The notes under the pieces were generated by a model that saw only the letters and a list, made by a program, of their open reading frames with translations, did not search any database and had not been told where the DNA came from. 64,000 bases of DNA, taken from Nematopogon swammerdamellus (Eukaryota; Arthropoda; Insecta; Lepidoptera; Adelidae). The stretch is taken from assembly GCA_946902875.1 (NCBI GenBank), contig OX336344.1, positions 22,713,791 through 22,777,790 of the forward strand, given 5' to 3'. The position numbers and the translations under genes are program-made. Positions 23,056 to 34,016 of the stretch are shown one piece after another. Position 1 is the stretch's first letter. Every line of letters begins with the position of its first letter.

Positions 23056-23483
23056 ATTATAACATAAGAATGTTGGTCTTTTATTTCTCCACTTCATTAT
23101 TTATGAAGGACTGCAGGTAATAGATATGTCCCGAGAAGGCTAACATCAGATCTGGCATGCCTAATTACACGGGTAGCATGTAGAACGGCCTAGGTTTCGC
23201 ATGTTGAACACCCACCGCCTTGCACTAGACTGCACGTGGCAGGTCGAGTCGGGTCACACTTGACAGATTGCTGGTCTGTCCGACTGACGCTCCCGCAGGG
23301 TTGCCGAGACATGATGACACCCCCATAGGAAATCTCGCGGCCAGGCAGGTCCTGAATTGTCCGAATAATAATTTCCAAAAAGAAACGCATTGGTTGCTTA
23401 AGACGAGATGGCGGTTAACCTTCTGCATACAAAATCGTCTTTCGGCATTTATGTTTTCTAGCCACCTAAACCGTATCCGATTT

Positions 23484-23953
23484 AAAAAAACATTGGTAAA
23501 TTACTTCAGAAAATGGAAATTAGGACATTCTATAAGCTTCTACCTAAAGTGTCTCAAATGCTTAGATCCGTTAAAGATAAGATACCATTGCAAGCCCCAG
23601 GCGTCTACAAAGTTCCATGTAGCTGTGGGAAGAGCTAGATCGGCCAAACGAAGAGGAGCGTCCATGAGCGAATGTGCGAACACATAAGAGCAGTCAAGAA
23701 GGGTGACCTGAAGAAATCGGCCATTGCGGAACATCTATTGCTTGGTGATAGTAACCACTGGATCCGGTTTGATGAAGCGTCGGTACTAGCGGTAGAACGA
23801 CACTACACTCCACGCCTAGTCAGGGAAGCCATCGAAATCATCAGGCACAGAAATTTCAACAGGGACGACAGTATGAATTTATCACCTTCTTGGCTGCCCG
23901 TGCGGTCACAGCACACATCTTCAAGATCTTCCGCCAAGCTGAAGACAAAGTGA
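23484..23953 (+). pseudogene. Penelope-like element, GIY-YIG endonuclease region, broken
   Basis: The frame starting near 23493 reads IGKLLQKMEIRTFYKLLPK, then SVKDKIPLQAPGVYKVPCSC (the GVYK-PC-C start of the GIY-YIG fold). It continues GKS-stop-IGQTKRSVHERM, HIRAVKKGDLKKSAIAEHL and LVREAIEIIRH. In Penelope-like retroelements this domain follows the reverse transcriptase and nicks DNA. Here the tyrosine before IG is a TAG stop (23636-23638) and an in-frame TAA lies upstream (about 23481). The reverse transcriptase is absent. Identification is firm; the copy is dead. Confidence 0.75.
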
Positions 23954-23955
23954 GT

Positions 23956-25200
23956 GTTGTGTGCAGCCGGGACTTCGTACGATGTATGGATCGCGATCTG
24001 ACACCGCTGCCGAATATTGTGCAACCTACCCACAGCTATAATCTTCGAAAAAGAGCTGTTTGACGTCTGGTACAACGGACACCAGACGTCGGCTCCAGGA
24101 ACTCCCGCATTCCCTGAAGAAGCCCGTGACGTAGTGGGTGAAACGTCGACTTATGTAAGTCTAAACCTACTACTGTTAATACGAAAACATAAAAATGAAT
24201 ACAAATAGTATTGTATGGATGTCCGGGATGCTCTTGTAGCAGCCCTGAGCGAGCCTTCCAGACAGACAGAAGGTGGCAGCTTAGTCTGCGGCAGACAGCT
24301 TGCGCCGGCTTCCAGCTCGCGCTGTCTCAGATAGCACTGCCTTGGACAGCTTGAATATATTAATATGTTCAACCGCATGGGTGCTTAAAAGAAACATCGT
24401 TGCATACAGTTTGGGTGTAGCTGGAAAATAGAGCTTATTTCGTATCATAAAATCTACTTTTTAATATTATAATAAGGTCATAACAAAAACACAATTTCGA
24501 GTATGTCGATGTTATCTATTTGCTTTAGGAAATAAACTTTATGCTGGTAACATACTTTCGAATATTGGACCAAATCAATAAATTTTGATCTCTCGATTTC
24601 GATTTGTCCATTATGTTGTTCAGTGTGCTTTCCGAATCTTTTAACTAGGGGGGTCTGCAAACGTCGTGTCAATGGAACATCCCAGGAACAAATAGTCTCC
24701 AAATATGCTTGCATGGCATGGCATACCAGCCTATTTGGGGACTATCTCACTGAGCGCATTTTCGCGAGTAGAATTTGGCTTTGTCGACTGCACCATTGGT
24801 CCCTAGGCACAGCTACCCATGCTGGTTTTTGTAGAACAATGGTCAAACTGCGTACTAAAGTCAAGCTGCAATATTTTGTTCGAGTCGACCTTGAGTGGAC
24901 AGTTTCATTGGCAAAGGATTACTTGAGGTTGTTGCTATCATTTCTGTTCCCTTTATCATCATCCATTATATCTTCGGGAATTGGATACTTAAGAGTTCAA
25001 ACTTCGAACTTCGAGTTGGTACTCAGACCGCAAACTTGATACGTTCATGCCCAAGGTAACTTTCGCTAATTACTAGACGGACTAGACTTCATCAATAGGG
25101 GGCCAAACACAATTTTCGAGACGGGCGTGCTCAGCTGGTGAATTGTCTTGAAACTAGGGAGAATTTGAATATCTGCTACCGTCATATTCATCATATCTTT
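23956..25200. other. Unassigned region with a LINE 3' scrap
   Basis: 24720-24830 resembles the 3' end of the jockey-type LINE (gtcgactgcaccattggtc, ggcacagctacccatgctgg). The remainder has no recognised gene. Confidence 0.4.
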
Positions 25201-25209
25201 ATCGCACCG

Positions 25210-25405
25210 CCAGGGTGTGAAACTATCTTCCGGCGAGTGTGTTTCCCGAAGCCTTAACCTCGGTGTCCTCAAACGTATTAACAGGCTAGACAGCCTAGCA
25301 ACAGTCCGCAAATCTGCTGGCATGGCAACTAACTGAGCGTGGTTTCGCGAGGAGAGGTGTTTTTGGCTCTGTCGACTGCACCATTGGTCTGGTGGCTAAA
25401 GATAC
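25210..25405 (+). pseudogene. Jockey-type LINE 3' end
   Basis: 'cttccggcgagtgtgtttcc' corresponds to the LPASVFP block of the reverse transcriptase C-terminus. It continues into the family's 3' region (tggctctgtcgactgcacca). Related copies are at 26465-26700 (-), 40735-41220 (+) and 56545-56770 (-). Confidence 0.5.
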
Positions 25406-25429
25406 CGTGATCGCTTCGGATAAAACATA

Positions 25430-25700
25430 TAGTGTCTCGAAAGCAGCAAGTCACCGAGCGCGAGGTCTAAGGCTGAGTTGCGTTCAGAAAGAAACGAAAA
25501 GATTATAGTTATACTTTCTCGACATCCAAGTCACCTATGGCGAGGCCGAAGACCGAGCCGCTTCCGATAAAAGGCACACATTCTCGAAGATCCCAAGCAC
25601 GTTACGGAGGGTGAGGCCAAAGGCCGAGCAGGATTCAGGTATACGATATACTTTCTCGAAGGCAACAAGTCAGCGAAGGCGAGGCCTAAGGCCCGGGTTA
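25430..25700 (+). repeat. Diverged tandem repeat with ggccgaaggccgag core
   Basis: Four loose units of about 70-85 bp, each with gcgaggc(c)(g/t)aag(g/a)c and 'ttctcgaa'. It is a worn relative of the arrays at 38070-38625 and 39195-39530. Confidence 0.5.
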
Positions 25701-26460
25701 GCACAAGATTAATAATGAACTCATGGCGTGTTTGCTCTTCTCATATCAATAGATAAATAGCTACCTAAATAATAGAAGCCAACTTGACAGGCAGTAGTCG
25801 GCGGCGTAGACAGCAATCTAATCGCAACCTCGACGCGTAGTTTGTATGTAGAGAGACACAATATTGTTAGCAAAAGTTTCCACATCTACTCACACAACTA
25901 TGAAATAATATTCTTAAGTTTGACGGAACATTTTGAAAATTGAAATAGTTCGTATTGCGGTGAAGTAATTATTAAAAAATACATAATTCAAATATTCATC
26001 ATGAAACGTATAGAATGATTTAGTTTCGATATATGTATGTATAAGGGTATCAGTAATAAATAATAAATATTATAATTATATTGTTCACTATACGTTATAC
26101 AAAATATTGGCACAAGAGGGGATATATAATAGCCGCACCCGACCTTTTAGGATGTGAGAGCAGTACCTATTTAGTATTCTGTGGTGAGAGTGGTTCATGT
26201 ACCTATGTATGTACATAGGTGAACATGAGAGGTGTGGTACTTAAATTGTCAAAATAAGTTAAAATAAACTTTTTGCGAATACTTCTTTAAGCGATATATG
26301 TACACGTAAATAATTAATTTAGAATATGAAATGAGTTGTTTGTTAAATAAACTTGTTAATTTTGTTCCAGGTGCGTTTCGTGGTTTATTTATCAGCGTTA
26401 ATTCACAGGTAAGTAAGTCATTTAACATTGCATTTAGTTTAACTCGCGATTTTTTTTATG
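25700..26460. other. Unassigned AT-rich region
   Basis: Nothing recognised. Confidence 0.4.
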
Positions 26461-26464
26461 TAAA

Positions 26465-26700
26465 CCAACATGGGTGGCTGTGCCGAGACACCAATGGTGC
26501 AGTCGATAGAGCCAAAAACACCTCTCCTCGCGAAACCATGGTCAGAGAAACGCCATACCAGCTGATTTACGGACCGTTGCTAGGCTGTCTAGCCTGTTAA
26601 TAGGACGTTTGAAGACACGACACGGTAAAGGATTCGGGAAGCACACTCGCCGGAAGACAGTTCCACATCCTAGCGGTACGACAAAGTAACCATTTTGAGC
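26465..26700 (-). pseudogene. Jockey-type LINE 3' end
   Basis: Inverted counterpart of 25210-25405: it contains gtgccgagacaccaatggtg and 'cgccggaagacagttccac'. Only the very end of the coding region and the 3' region remain. Confidence 0.5.
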
Positions 26701-26775
26701 AACAATGGGTTCTCAAAAGCCCAATGCCGACACCGCAAGGTGTTCAGTTTCTCTGTTAACTGAATTTGTACTGTG

Positions 26776-27090
26776 TGAGGCCGGTACCCACTTAAAAATA
26801 ATAGCCCCACTGCGTCTTTCCCCGTACATGTCGTAAAAGGCGACTAAAGGATAAGGACGAGATGCCGTGCTAAAGGGCGACAGGCCTGCCACCTCACAAC
26901 TTGGCACGGTCCTTCCACCGAGTCGTGGAGAAGGTGGGTCTTTGTGCCTTGCTTGCTGTTAGATAGTTATCTAGTCCGAATACTTTGCTAAACGTGGTGG
27001 TCGGTTTTGTTTTGCAATTTTCCAGCGTTCTTGCAGCACAACACCGATTACTCTGCTTAGCCTGATTGTCGGGATACAGCGTGTGTGGAT
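26776..27090 (+). repeat. tatg-tailed interspersed repeat
   Basis: Same family as 15827-16157 (gtgaggccggtacccactta ... gggatacagcgtgtgtggat). Here the tatg tail is lost. Confidence 0.6.
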
Positions 27091-27407
27091 GTGGTAATTT
27101 TTCACATTTTAGGGATTTTCAATATATTTCATTGTCATCACTAAATTGTATATGGCAAAGAGATTATCGTAGGTAGGTCGAAAACTTCATGAGTACAATT
27201 AAAATTTCCTTTCCAAACGTACCTCCATATCATTTTTCATTCGCATTCGTTCTCCCTGACTTCCAACAACCAACCGGTGACAAAAAGAAAGTTCATCATC
27301 TTTATCGGAGCAAGAACATTAAAAGGACATTCCATTCAAGAAAGGGTCGACCCTGGATACCACCGAAAACCGTAAGCAGGAAATACCGACGGAATCACGC
27401 CTATGGA
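27090..27407. other. Unassigned region
   Basis: A 132-codon plus-strand frame (27189-27587) runs from here into D2. It has no recognisable domain and is split by the D2 boundary at 27415, so I do not call it a gene. Confidence 0.35.
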
Positions 27408-28089
27408 ACTAAGGCAGGGCTCACGCACTCTATGTACTTGCGCGCGATAACTACCTACCGCCGACCGGACCGCCGGCGATCCATAATTCATTGGGCTGCC
27501 GACAGCCGCGTGGAGCTAACCTATAGACCTGTAGCGCTAGGATTTTTGGTTTCAAAAATATTAAAGTTGTTTATTTGTCGCATATAGTTTCCGAACCATT
27601 TGCCCAACCTAATATATTAGTTTGTGTCATCCTAGGAATTTGCATACGTAGAAATTTAGGTATTTGTCTTTTAGATCAGTATTGGACGAAAAGAAAATTA
27701 GAAAAGAAAATTTTACTTTCATGATAATATTGAAGTAGTAACCGATGTGCAAAAACATTTTGTGTCATCTCTGTCCACGGAAATCCTTAAATTTAACCAG
27801 TACCTAATACATCGCGCAAATAGCTCTAAAAGAATATTAGAAAAGGTTAAATAGGTGTTACTCGTTTTAAAGTACTGATATATGTTGTTCAAAATATTTT
27901 GTGTCGAATTCATCCACGAAATTTATAGATATTTAATATTTTTATTACAACAACCTCTAAAAGCCACAAAAGAAAATACGGGTTATTAGAGTTTACGTCT
28001 TTTTGATTATTATGGTGTAACAAAACACTATTCATAATTTGTGTCGTTTTTATCCACGGAATTTTATTATTTGAAAAAAAAAAACTAAC

Positions 28090-28270
28090 TTCGCATGAAG
28101 TGCGAGCGCGGGGAATAGCGCGGGCGCGGGCGGCGGGGCGGCGGGCGAGGCGAGCGAGCGATCGAGGCACGCGCATGCCGCCTCCCCCCCGCCCCGCCGC
28201 GCTCGCGGGTCGTTCAGCCAGCCATACGCGGGGCGCGCGTTGCGTTGCGTGGCGCGGTGCGAGTTGCGAC
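28090..28270 (+). repeat. GC-rich direct repeat, first copy
   Basis: Starts 'gaagtgcgagcgcgggg', followed by gcgggcgaggcgagcgagcg. It is repeated directly at 30993-31145 inside the same element X. Open frames across it come from composition only. The g-runs could form unusual DNA structures. Confidence 0.6.
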
Positions 28271-28609
28271 ATGCGTGCGTTATCATAGGTATCGGCGCTA
28301 GGTATAGGGCGCGGCGCTGCGGGAGGGCGAGTGGTTCTAATAGCGCACCAGGCTGCCGCGCTGCCACGCGGTGTGTGTATGCATTGTCTCGAGCAGTTTC
28401 TTATTTAATACCATTTCATAATATTATGTAGATTTACTTCGTTGGGTATCTATTTGATTAATTTTAGGTGCAAACCTATGTAAAAAAATGTGTTGTTGCG
28501 AGTCGATGTTAGCGGATATTTACTTAACTGAAGTTTCTATTTGATTTAAGTTAATTGATCGTGAGTTTATTATATTGTACGTAGTGTAGTATGCGCGCAA
28601 TATTAGCGA

Positions 28610-28874
28610 ACAGATTCTTATTTTTACCCGACTACGGCGAAGCGAGAAGGAAGGTTATGTGTTTGACCGGTATGTACGTATGTATGTATGTATGTATGTA
28701 TGTATGTATGTATGTATGTATGTATGTATGTATGTATGTATGTATGTATGTATGTATGTATGTATGTATGTATGTATGTATGTATGTATGTATGTATGTA
28801 TGTATGTATGTATGTATGTATGTATGTATGTATGTATGTATGTATGTATGTATGTATGTATGTATGTATGCATG
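28610..28874 (+). repeat. Repeat head followed by (tatg)n microsatellite
   Basis: 'tacccgactacggcgaagcg' heads a repeat family also seen near 20685. From 28671 to 28874 it is an almost uninterrupted (tatg)n run of about 50 units. The MYVCMYVC... frames over it are artefacts. Confidence 0.85.
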
Positions 28875-29184
28875 TTCATCTGTTCCCTCAAACATAACTT
28901 CGAAACTACCTACTTATCATAATTTGAAAAAATCGAAGGTATCGTTGGATGCGTCTTGACCGTCTGCTGGTTGACTATGGTTGGCTGGTTGGCTATGTGA
29001 CGTCCCATATAAATGGGATATGGTGCCCTCTAGAGGACATAAAGTGATGACCTAAAAAAAATGTTTTTAGTGTGGGGTATCAAATGAAAGGGCTTAATTA
29101 GCACATTTCAAAAATTTATATATTGTTAGCTGTTGCTTTCGGATTTGTTGGCATGCATCCGATAATTGCGAATAATTTCTAAAA

Positions 29185-29658
29185 CCTATCTATCTGTCAC
29201 GTGAACCTTTGTTTTGGTCATAACTGGAGAACAAGTGGTGCTAGACCCATCGTGTTGGTACTCAAACTTCATGTCTCGGTGAGATCTATCCATCTGTCAC
29301 GTGAACTTTTGTTTTGGTCATAACTCGAGAACCACTGGTGCTAGACGCATCGTGTTGGTACTCAAACTTCAGGTGTCGGTGAGATCTATCCATCTGTCAA
29401 GTGAAAATTGGTCATAACTCGAGGAACACTGGTGCTAGACCCATCGTGTTGGTGCTCAAACGTCAAGTCTCCATGAGATCTATCCATCTGTCAGGTGAAC
29501 TTTTGTTTTGATCATAACTCGAGAACCACTGGTGCTATACCCATTGTGTTGGTACTCAAACTTTAGGTCTCGGTGAGATCTATCCAACTGTCACGTGAAC
29601 TTTTGTTTTGGTCATAACTCGAGAACCACTGGTGCTAGACCCATCGTGTTGGTACTCA
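29185..29658 (+). repeat. 100-bp satellite, forward block
   Basis: About five units with 'ggtcataactcgagaaccac' and 'gtcacgtgaacttttg'. One unit near 29400 is shortened. It meets the inverted block at about 29660. Confidence 0.85.
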
Positions 29659-29659
29659 C

Positions 29660-30765
29660 ACAGATGGATAGATCTCACCGAGACCTGAAGTTAGAGTACC
29701 AACACGTTGTGTCTAGCACCAGTGATTCTCGAGTTATGATCAAAACCAAAGTTCAGCTGACAGATGGAGAGATCTCACCGAGACTTGAAGTTTGAGTACC
29801 AACACGATGGGTCTAGCACCAGTGGTTCTCGAGTTATGACCAAAACAAAAGTTCACGTGACAGTTGGATAGATCTCACCGAGACCTGAAGTTTGAGTACC
29901 AACACGATGGGTCTAGCACCAGTGGTTCTCGAGTTATGACCAAAACAAAAGTTCACGTGACAGATGGATAGATCTCAGCGAGACATGAAGTGTGAGTACC
30001 AACACGATGGGTCTAGCACCAGTGGTTCTCGAGTTATGACCAAAACAAAAGTTCACGTGACAGATGGATAGATCTCACCGAGACCTGAAGTTTGAGTAGC
30101 AACACGATGGGTCTAGCACCAGTGGTTTTCGAGTTATGACCAAAACAAAAGTTCACGTGAGAGATGGATAGATCTCACCGAGACTTGAAGTTTGAGTACC
30201 AACACGATGGGTCTAGCACCAGTGGTTCTCGAGTTATGACCAAAACAAAAGTTCACGTGACAGATGGATAGATCTCACCGAGACCTGAAGTTTGAGTAGC
30301 AACATGATGGGTCTAGCACCAGTGGTTCTCGAGTTATGACCAAAACAAAAGTTCACGTGAGAGATGGATAGATCTCACAGAGACTTGAAGTTTGAGTACC
30401 AACACGATGGGTCTTGCACCAGTGGTTCTCGAGTTATGGCCAAAACAAAAGTTCACGCGAGAGATGGATAGATCTCACCGAGACTTGAAGTTTGAGTACC
30501 AACACGATGGGTCTAGCACCAGTGGTTCTCGAGTTATGACCAAAACAAAAGTTCTCATGACAGATGGATAGATCTCACCGAGACCTGAAGTTTGAGTACC
30601 AACACGATGGGTCTAGCACCAGTGGTTCTCGAGTTATGACCAAAACAAAAGTTCACGTGACAGATGGATAGATCTCACCGAGACCTGAAGTTTTGAGTAC
30701 CAACACGATGGGTCTAGCACCAGTGGTTCTCGAGTTATGACCAAAACAAAAGTTCATGACGAAGT
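29660..30765 (-). repeat. 100-bp satellite, inverted block
   Basis: About eleven units; 'agtggttctc' recurs at 29821, 29921, 30021, 30221, 30321, 30421, 30521 and 30621. Most units contain CACGTG and CTCGAG. Each block is the reverse complement of the other, so together they can fold. Confidence 0.9.
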
Positions 30766-30992
30766 TTCTAGTTCTCACAGAAAACGGGATATTAGTTCAG
30801 CACGATTGTGTTAGGGTCATGAAAGGTGGGTCAGTTTGAACTTATGCAAATTTTAAGCGAATCGAAGCGTCAATCTAAAATAATATTGACCATATTGACC
30901 ATTGACATTCGTAGGTATTGAGATTGCAGACGCGGGCTTTGTACAAAATTCGCACTGCATTATTTATTATCTCTATAGGAGATACCAAACTT

Positions 30993-31145
30993 CTTTGCAC
31001 GAAGTGCGAGCGCGGGCGCGGGCGGCGCGGCGGGCGAGGCGAGCGAGCGAGGCACGCGGGGCACGCCAGCCAGCCACCGGCCGCCGCTTCGCATAGAAGA
31101 AATCGTAGGTACCGAACGAACGTGTGTGCGTGCGTATGCCCCCCG
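30993..31145 (+). repeat. GC-rich direct repeat, second copy
   Basis: Matches 28090-28270 over the first about 100 bp (gaagtgcgagcgcgggcgcg), then diverges. Confidence 0.6.
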
Positions 31146-31853
31146 CCCGCCGCCATCTGCCCGCGTCCGTCCGCTTTGACCGCAACAACTGTTTTTGTGT
31201 TTTATTGATTTATTTCGGGCATGAAAATGACACAACTTTACAATGTACATTTTTTATGCATTGATGAAATTGAATATGTAAACTCTAATCATTCTAATAT
31301 TTTTTTGAAGCTTTTGTAGCTTGGAAAAATAACATAACTGAAAATCTTAAAATTGCGTGCCCTAATTTGGCACAAATTCATTTAATGGGCATATGTAAGT
31401 GATCTGAGATAGGAAATAACAATTTTGTCAATTCTAATTTTATTTTAGGCACTGTTTTTACATACTGACCATAGGTCAGTTTGCACTGGACGAAGATGAC
31501 ACAAACTGGGTTTGCACACTCCGCAGGCTATCCTAGATATGATACCATAATTATTTTAAAGTTTAGATTAATTTTGCCGGTTTTGAATGGAATTAAAAAA
31601 AACAACCACAAATCTTCGAATTGCTGAAAATGCAAGTGACAGATGTGACACAAAACGCAATATTATGCTTCTTATGTACGACTGTATCCACATGCAAGAA
31701 ATAAGCAAGTTTAGAATTTTTTTAACTTATGTCCTCAAAATAGCCCAGCGCTATCGGTCTACTACGTGAGCGCGCGCTCACGCTACTGCTTCGTACGGTC
31801 GTACCTACCTATATCCAAAGAGTTTCTTTGCCTATGTCTTAATTCAAGTTGAC

Positions 31854-31966
31854 ATGGCTTCTGTTAATAGTGGCAGTGGCAATTTATGTGCAGTAGATGG
31901 ATGTAAATCCAGCAAGAGGAGAGATAAAAATCTCTCTTTTTTCCATTTACCTGCTGATGAAGAAAT
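31854..31966 (+). CDS. THAP-domain first exon (partial protein), D2 copy
   Basis: ATG at 31854, 37 codons plus two bases, donor AT|GTGAGTA at 31967. The peptide has C-A-V-D-G-C and ends FFHLPADEE, the first half of a THAP zinc finger. It is identical to 4960-5072 over its full length by eye. The distal C-x2-H pair and any transposase core are absent downstream; the rest of D2 is other repeats. The exon could be spliced to a host or other exon, or be a remnant of the autonomous parent. Confidence 0.65.
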
Positions 31967-32813
31967 GTGAGTATATTGTTTTTGTTGAGCAATAATTACC
32001 TATTCTAAAAAACCGGACAAGTGCGAGTCGGACTCGCACACGAAGGGTTCCGTACCACCGTACAAGATTTAACACTATGTAGGTACTTTATTTTTTATAT
32101 TTTTACTACTTCTTGTTATAGCGGTAATAGAAATACAGCCCGCTGACATACGGACGGACGGCGGGGCTTAGTATTATGGTCCCGTGGCACCCTTTGGTAC
32201 GTAACACTAAAAATGGTAGGTAGATAGGTATTTTGGTTTATGTTGTGTTTCGCTTGAGTTTCGGTATGTTCGATATATCTGTCTGTTTGTCTATCACAGT
32301 CACTTTACGATTTGTGTAACAATAATAACATTACAGGGGTAGTAGGTAGGTAGGATTACCTGAAGTATTTTCGGGCTGAACTAATTTCTTCCTTTAATAT
32401 ATTTTAACGAGGGCGAAGCCGCGGGCTAAAACTAGTAGTAGCCTATATGTTAAAAAAAAAAAAAATTTTTACCTATCTAACAGTAAAAAAACATTTTTAA
32501 ATCTGTGCTGCAGCTCGCGAACAAACATTCACACATATTTCCTCTTTACAATATAATAATATTAAAGATTGTGTAATGCATTGATATTTTTATCGAAAGT
32601 AGCAGCCCTAACGTCACTGAATTTGCTTCAAGGCCCCGCGTCCGCGCGCAGCTGCAAAGCAATAATCACTTTACGCTCTTTCGTTTAGGTACATTTTCGC
32701 ACGCAGCGACTGGCGTCGTAAAAGTTTAGGCTATTAAAGCCGAAGGTACGTAACTTTTTCTATGGAGAGATTCATCTGTTACGAAGTAACTATTTAGTAA
32801 TCTGTGACTAAGG

Positions 32814-33300
32814 TCAGAAATCCACACATCATCCTACAGTCCACTTTCAGCTTTCCAACTCACCAGGATGTATAAATTTGGCAACACCATGAAAATTACA
32901 AGGTTGATTTTCTTCGAATTAACTCACTCAAATCACGGTTCTCACTTGCCTTACCAATTAATATAATGAAAAATTACTTAATTCCGCCTCAACTGCAGGC
33001 ATTCGTTCCATCTAAGATGGACCCGCGCACGCCGCGAACAATGCTTCTCCCACCGGAGTGTTGCCGCAAAGAATAATTAAGATAGCATCGCGCGAGGCTC
33101 TCATGGTCGCTTACCTGACACAATGGCTTGTTGCGATTAAGAACCGTTTGATATAGCTGATTTCTTTCATCGCGATCGCTGGCGCCCATTGAACTCTCTT
33201 AGCTTGACTACGGCGAATCCAATAGGACCGTTTTGTTTGCTTTACGCTTTGCTTTCCGCAAAAATTTAAAGTTAAATTACAAATTGAAAGAACTATTAAA
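32814..33300. other. Unassigned region
   Basis: No gene recognised; 66-codon frame at most. Confidence 0.4.
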
Positions 33301-33306
33301 AAAAAA

Positions 33307-33480
33307 TATAAAAACCGCTTTCAAAAATGTATGAAAAAAAAATCGAAACCTAGAGTTGAAGGCGGTGTGGTGCTAAAGCAAGCAAAAATGGTGCACGAAA
33401 GAATGCCTTCTTTAGCGCCGCCTTCAACTCTAGGGTTCGATTTTTTTGTATTTCATACATTTTTGAAGGCGGTTTTTATA
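33307..33480. repeat. Near-perfect hairpin, ~70-bp arms
   Basis: Left arm from 'tataaaaaccgctttcaaaa' to about 33378; right arm inverted, ending 'ttttgaaggcggtttttata' at 33480. Loop of about 35-40 bases around 'gcaagcaaaaatggtgcacg'. A MITE or inverted duplication; transcription would give a long stem-loop. Confidence 0.75.
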
Positions 33481-33499
33481 TTTTTGAAATAGTTTTATA

Positions 33500-34016
33500 T
33501 TTCACAGTTTTTCTTTTTGTAATTTTTTGCTATTAATGTACTCGGCGGAATCGCTCGGCCTTTCGGCCTCGCGATTCCGCCTCGCTTTCCAATGCGATCT
33601 TGACCAAATTAATGGCACCACACGGAAAGCACCAGCTTTCAAATAAAAAAAGAATTTTAAAAATCGGTTCACCCAGTCCAAAGTTCTAAGGTAACAAACA
33701 TAAAAAAAATAATAATAAAATAAAAGAAGAAGAAGAGCTGTCAAACCGACATGTTTGAAAATTTTTCTCTTGAAAATTTATTTTAAAAAGTTCTTGTCTG
33801 GGACAACCAAAGGTTTAATGTCTTTGGGGACAACCAACGAGCTTCCGCCACGTGCGGACCCATCTCTAGCGGCGCAGCGACCCGCACGGTTGGAGGCACC
33901 GTGCCGGCATCACCACCGCCGCCGCTCGGCGTCCTCGGAACCCCACCAACTAGAAGACATGTCTGGTGACAGAAGCGGCTGCAGACCAGACTGCGGGACG
34001 CTACGCGCGTGATGGG
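33500..34016. other. Unassigned; repeat scrap then GC-rich start
   Basis: 33590-33690 carries a sequence (aatcggttcacccagtccaa) that I recall as a common lepidopteran repeat. GC content rises sharply after 33840. Confidence 0.35.

Larger units (their letters stand above)
27524..31761. mobile_element. 4.2-kb inverted-repeat DNA element X inserted in D2
   Basis: Ends TAGACCTGTAGCGCTAGG and, inverted, TAGACCGATAGCGCTGGG (15 of 18 bases). Target duplication cta (27521-27523, 31762-31764); D1 shows the empty site (cctacgtgag inverted, about 5155-5170). Subterminal copies of a motif like ttgtgtcat-t-tgtccac lie at 27755, 27895 and 28036 and, inverted, at 31217, 31482 and 31632, with a weaker one near 31362, spaced about 140-150 bp where adjacent. 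Such clustered subterminal repeats are transposase-binding sites in CACTA and other cut-and-paste elements. No transposase is seen. A 3-bp duplication would fit PIF/Harbinger or CACTA; assignment is open. Confidence 0.65.
27415..32806 (+). mobile_element. P-superfamily-like transposon with THAP exon, copy D2, split by X
   Basis: Same element as D1 in opposite orientation. Ends: CAGGGCTCACGCACTC at 27415 and, inverted, CACAGATTACTAAATAG at 32806. Perfect 7-bp duplication actaagg at 27408-27414 and 32807-32813. Without the 4238-bp insertion X and its 3-bp duplication the element is 1151 bp. It carries the THAP exon, a gtgcgagtc repeat (32008-32215) and a Helitron-like end (32405-32440) at the same places as D1. 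Two copies with identical ends and different 7-bp duplications show genuine transposition rather than segmental duplication. Confidence 0.75.

Noticed and set aside
28632..28959. Open frames reading MYVC / YIHT repeats
   Set aside because: They are the six-frame translation of a (tatg)n microsatellite.
29185..30765. CRISPR array
   Set aside because: Units are continuous 100-bp tandem repeats without unique spacers, in a eukaryotic genome.
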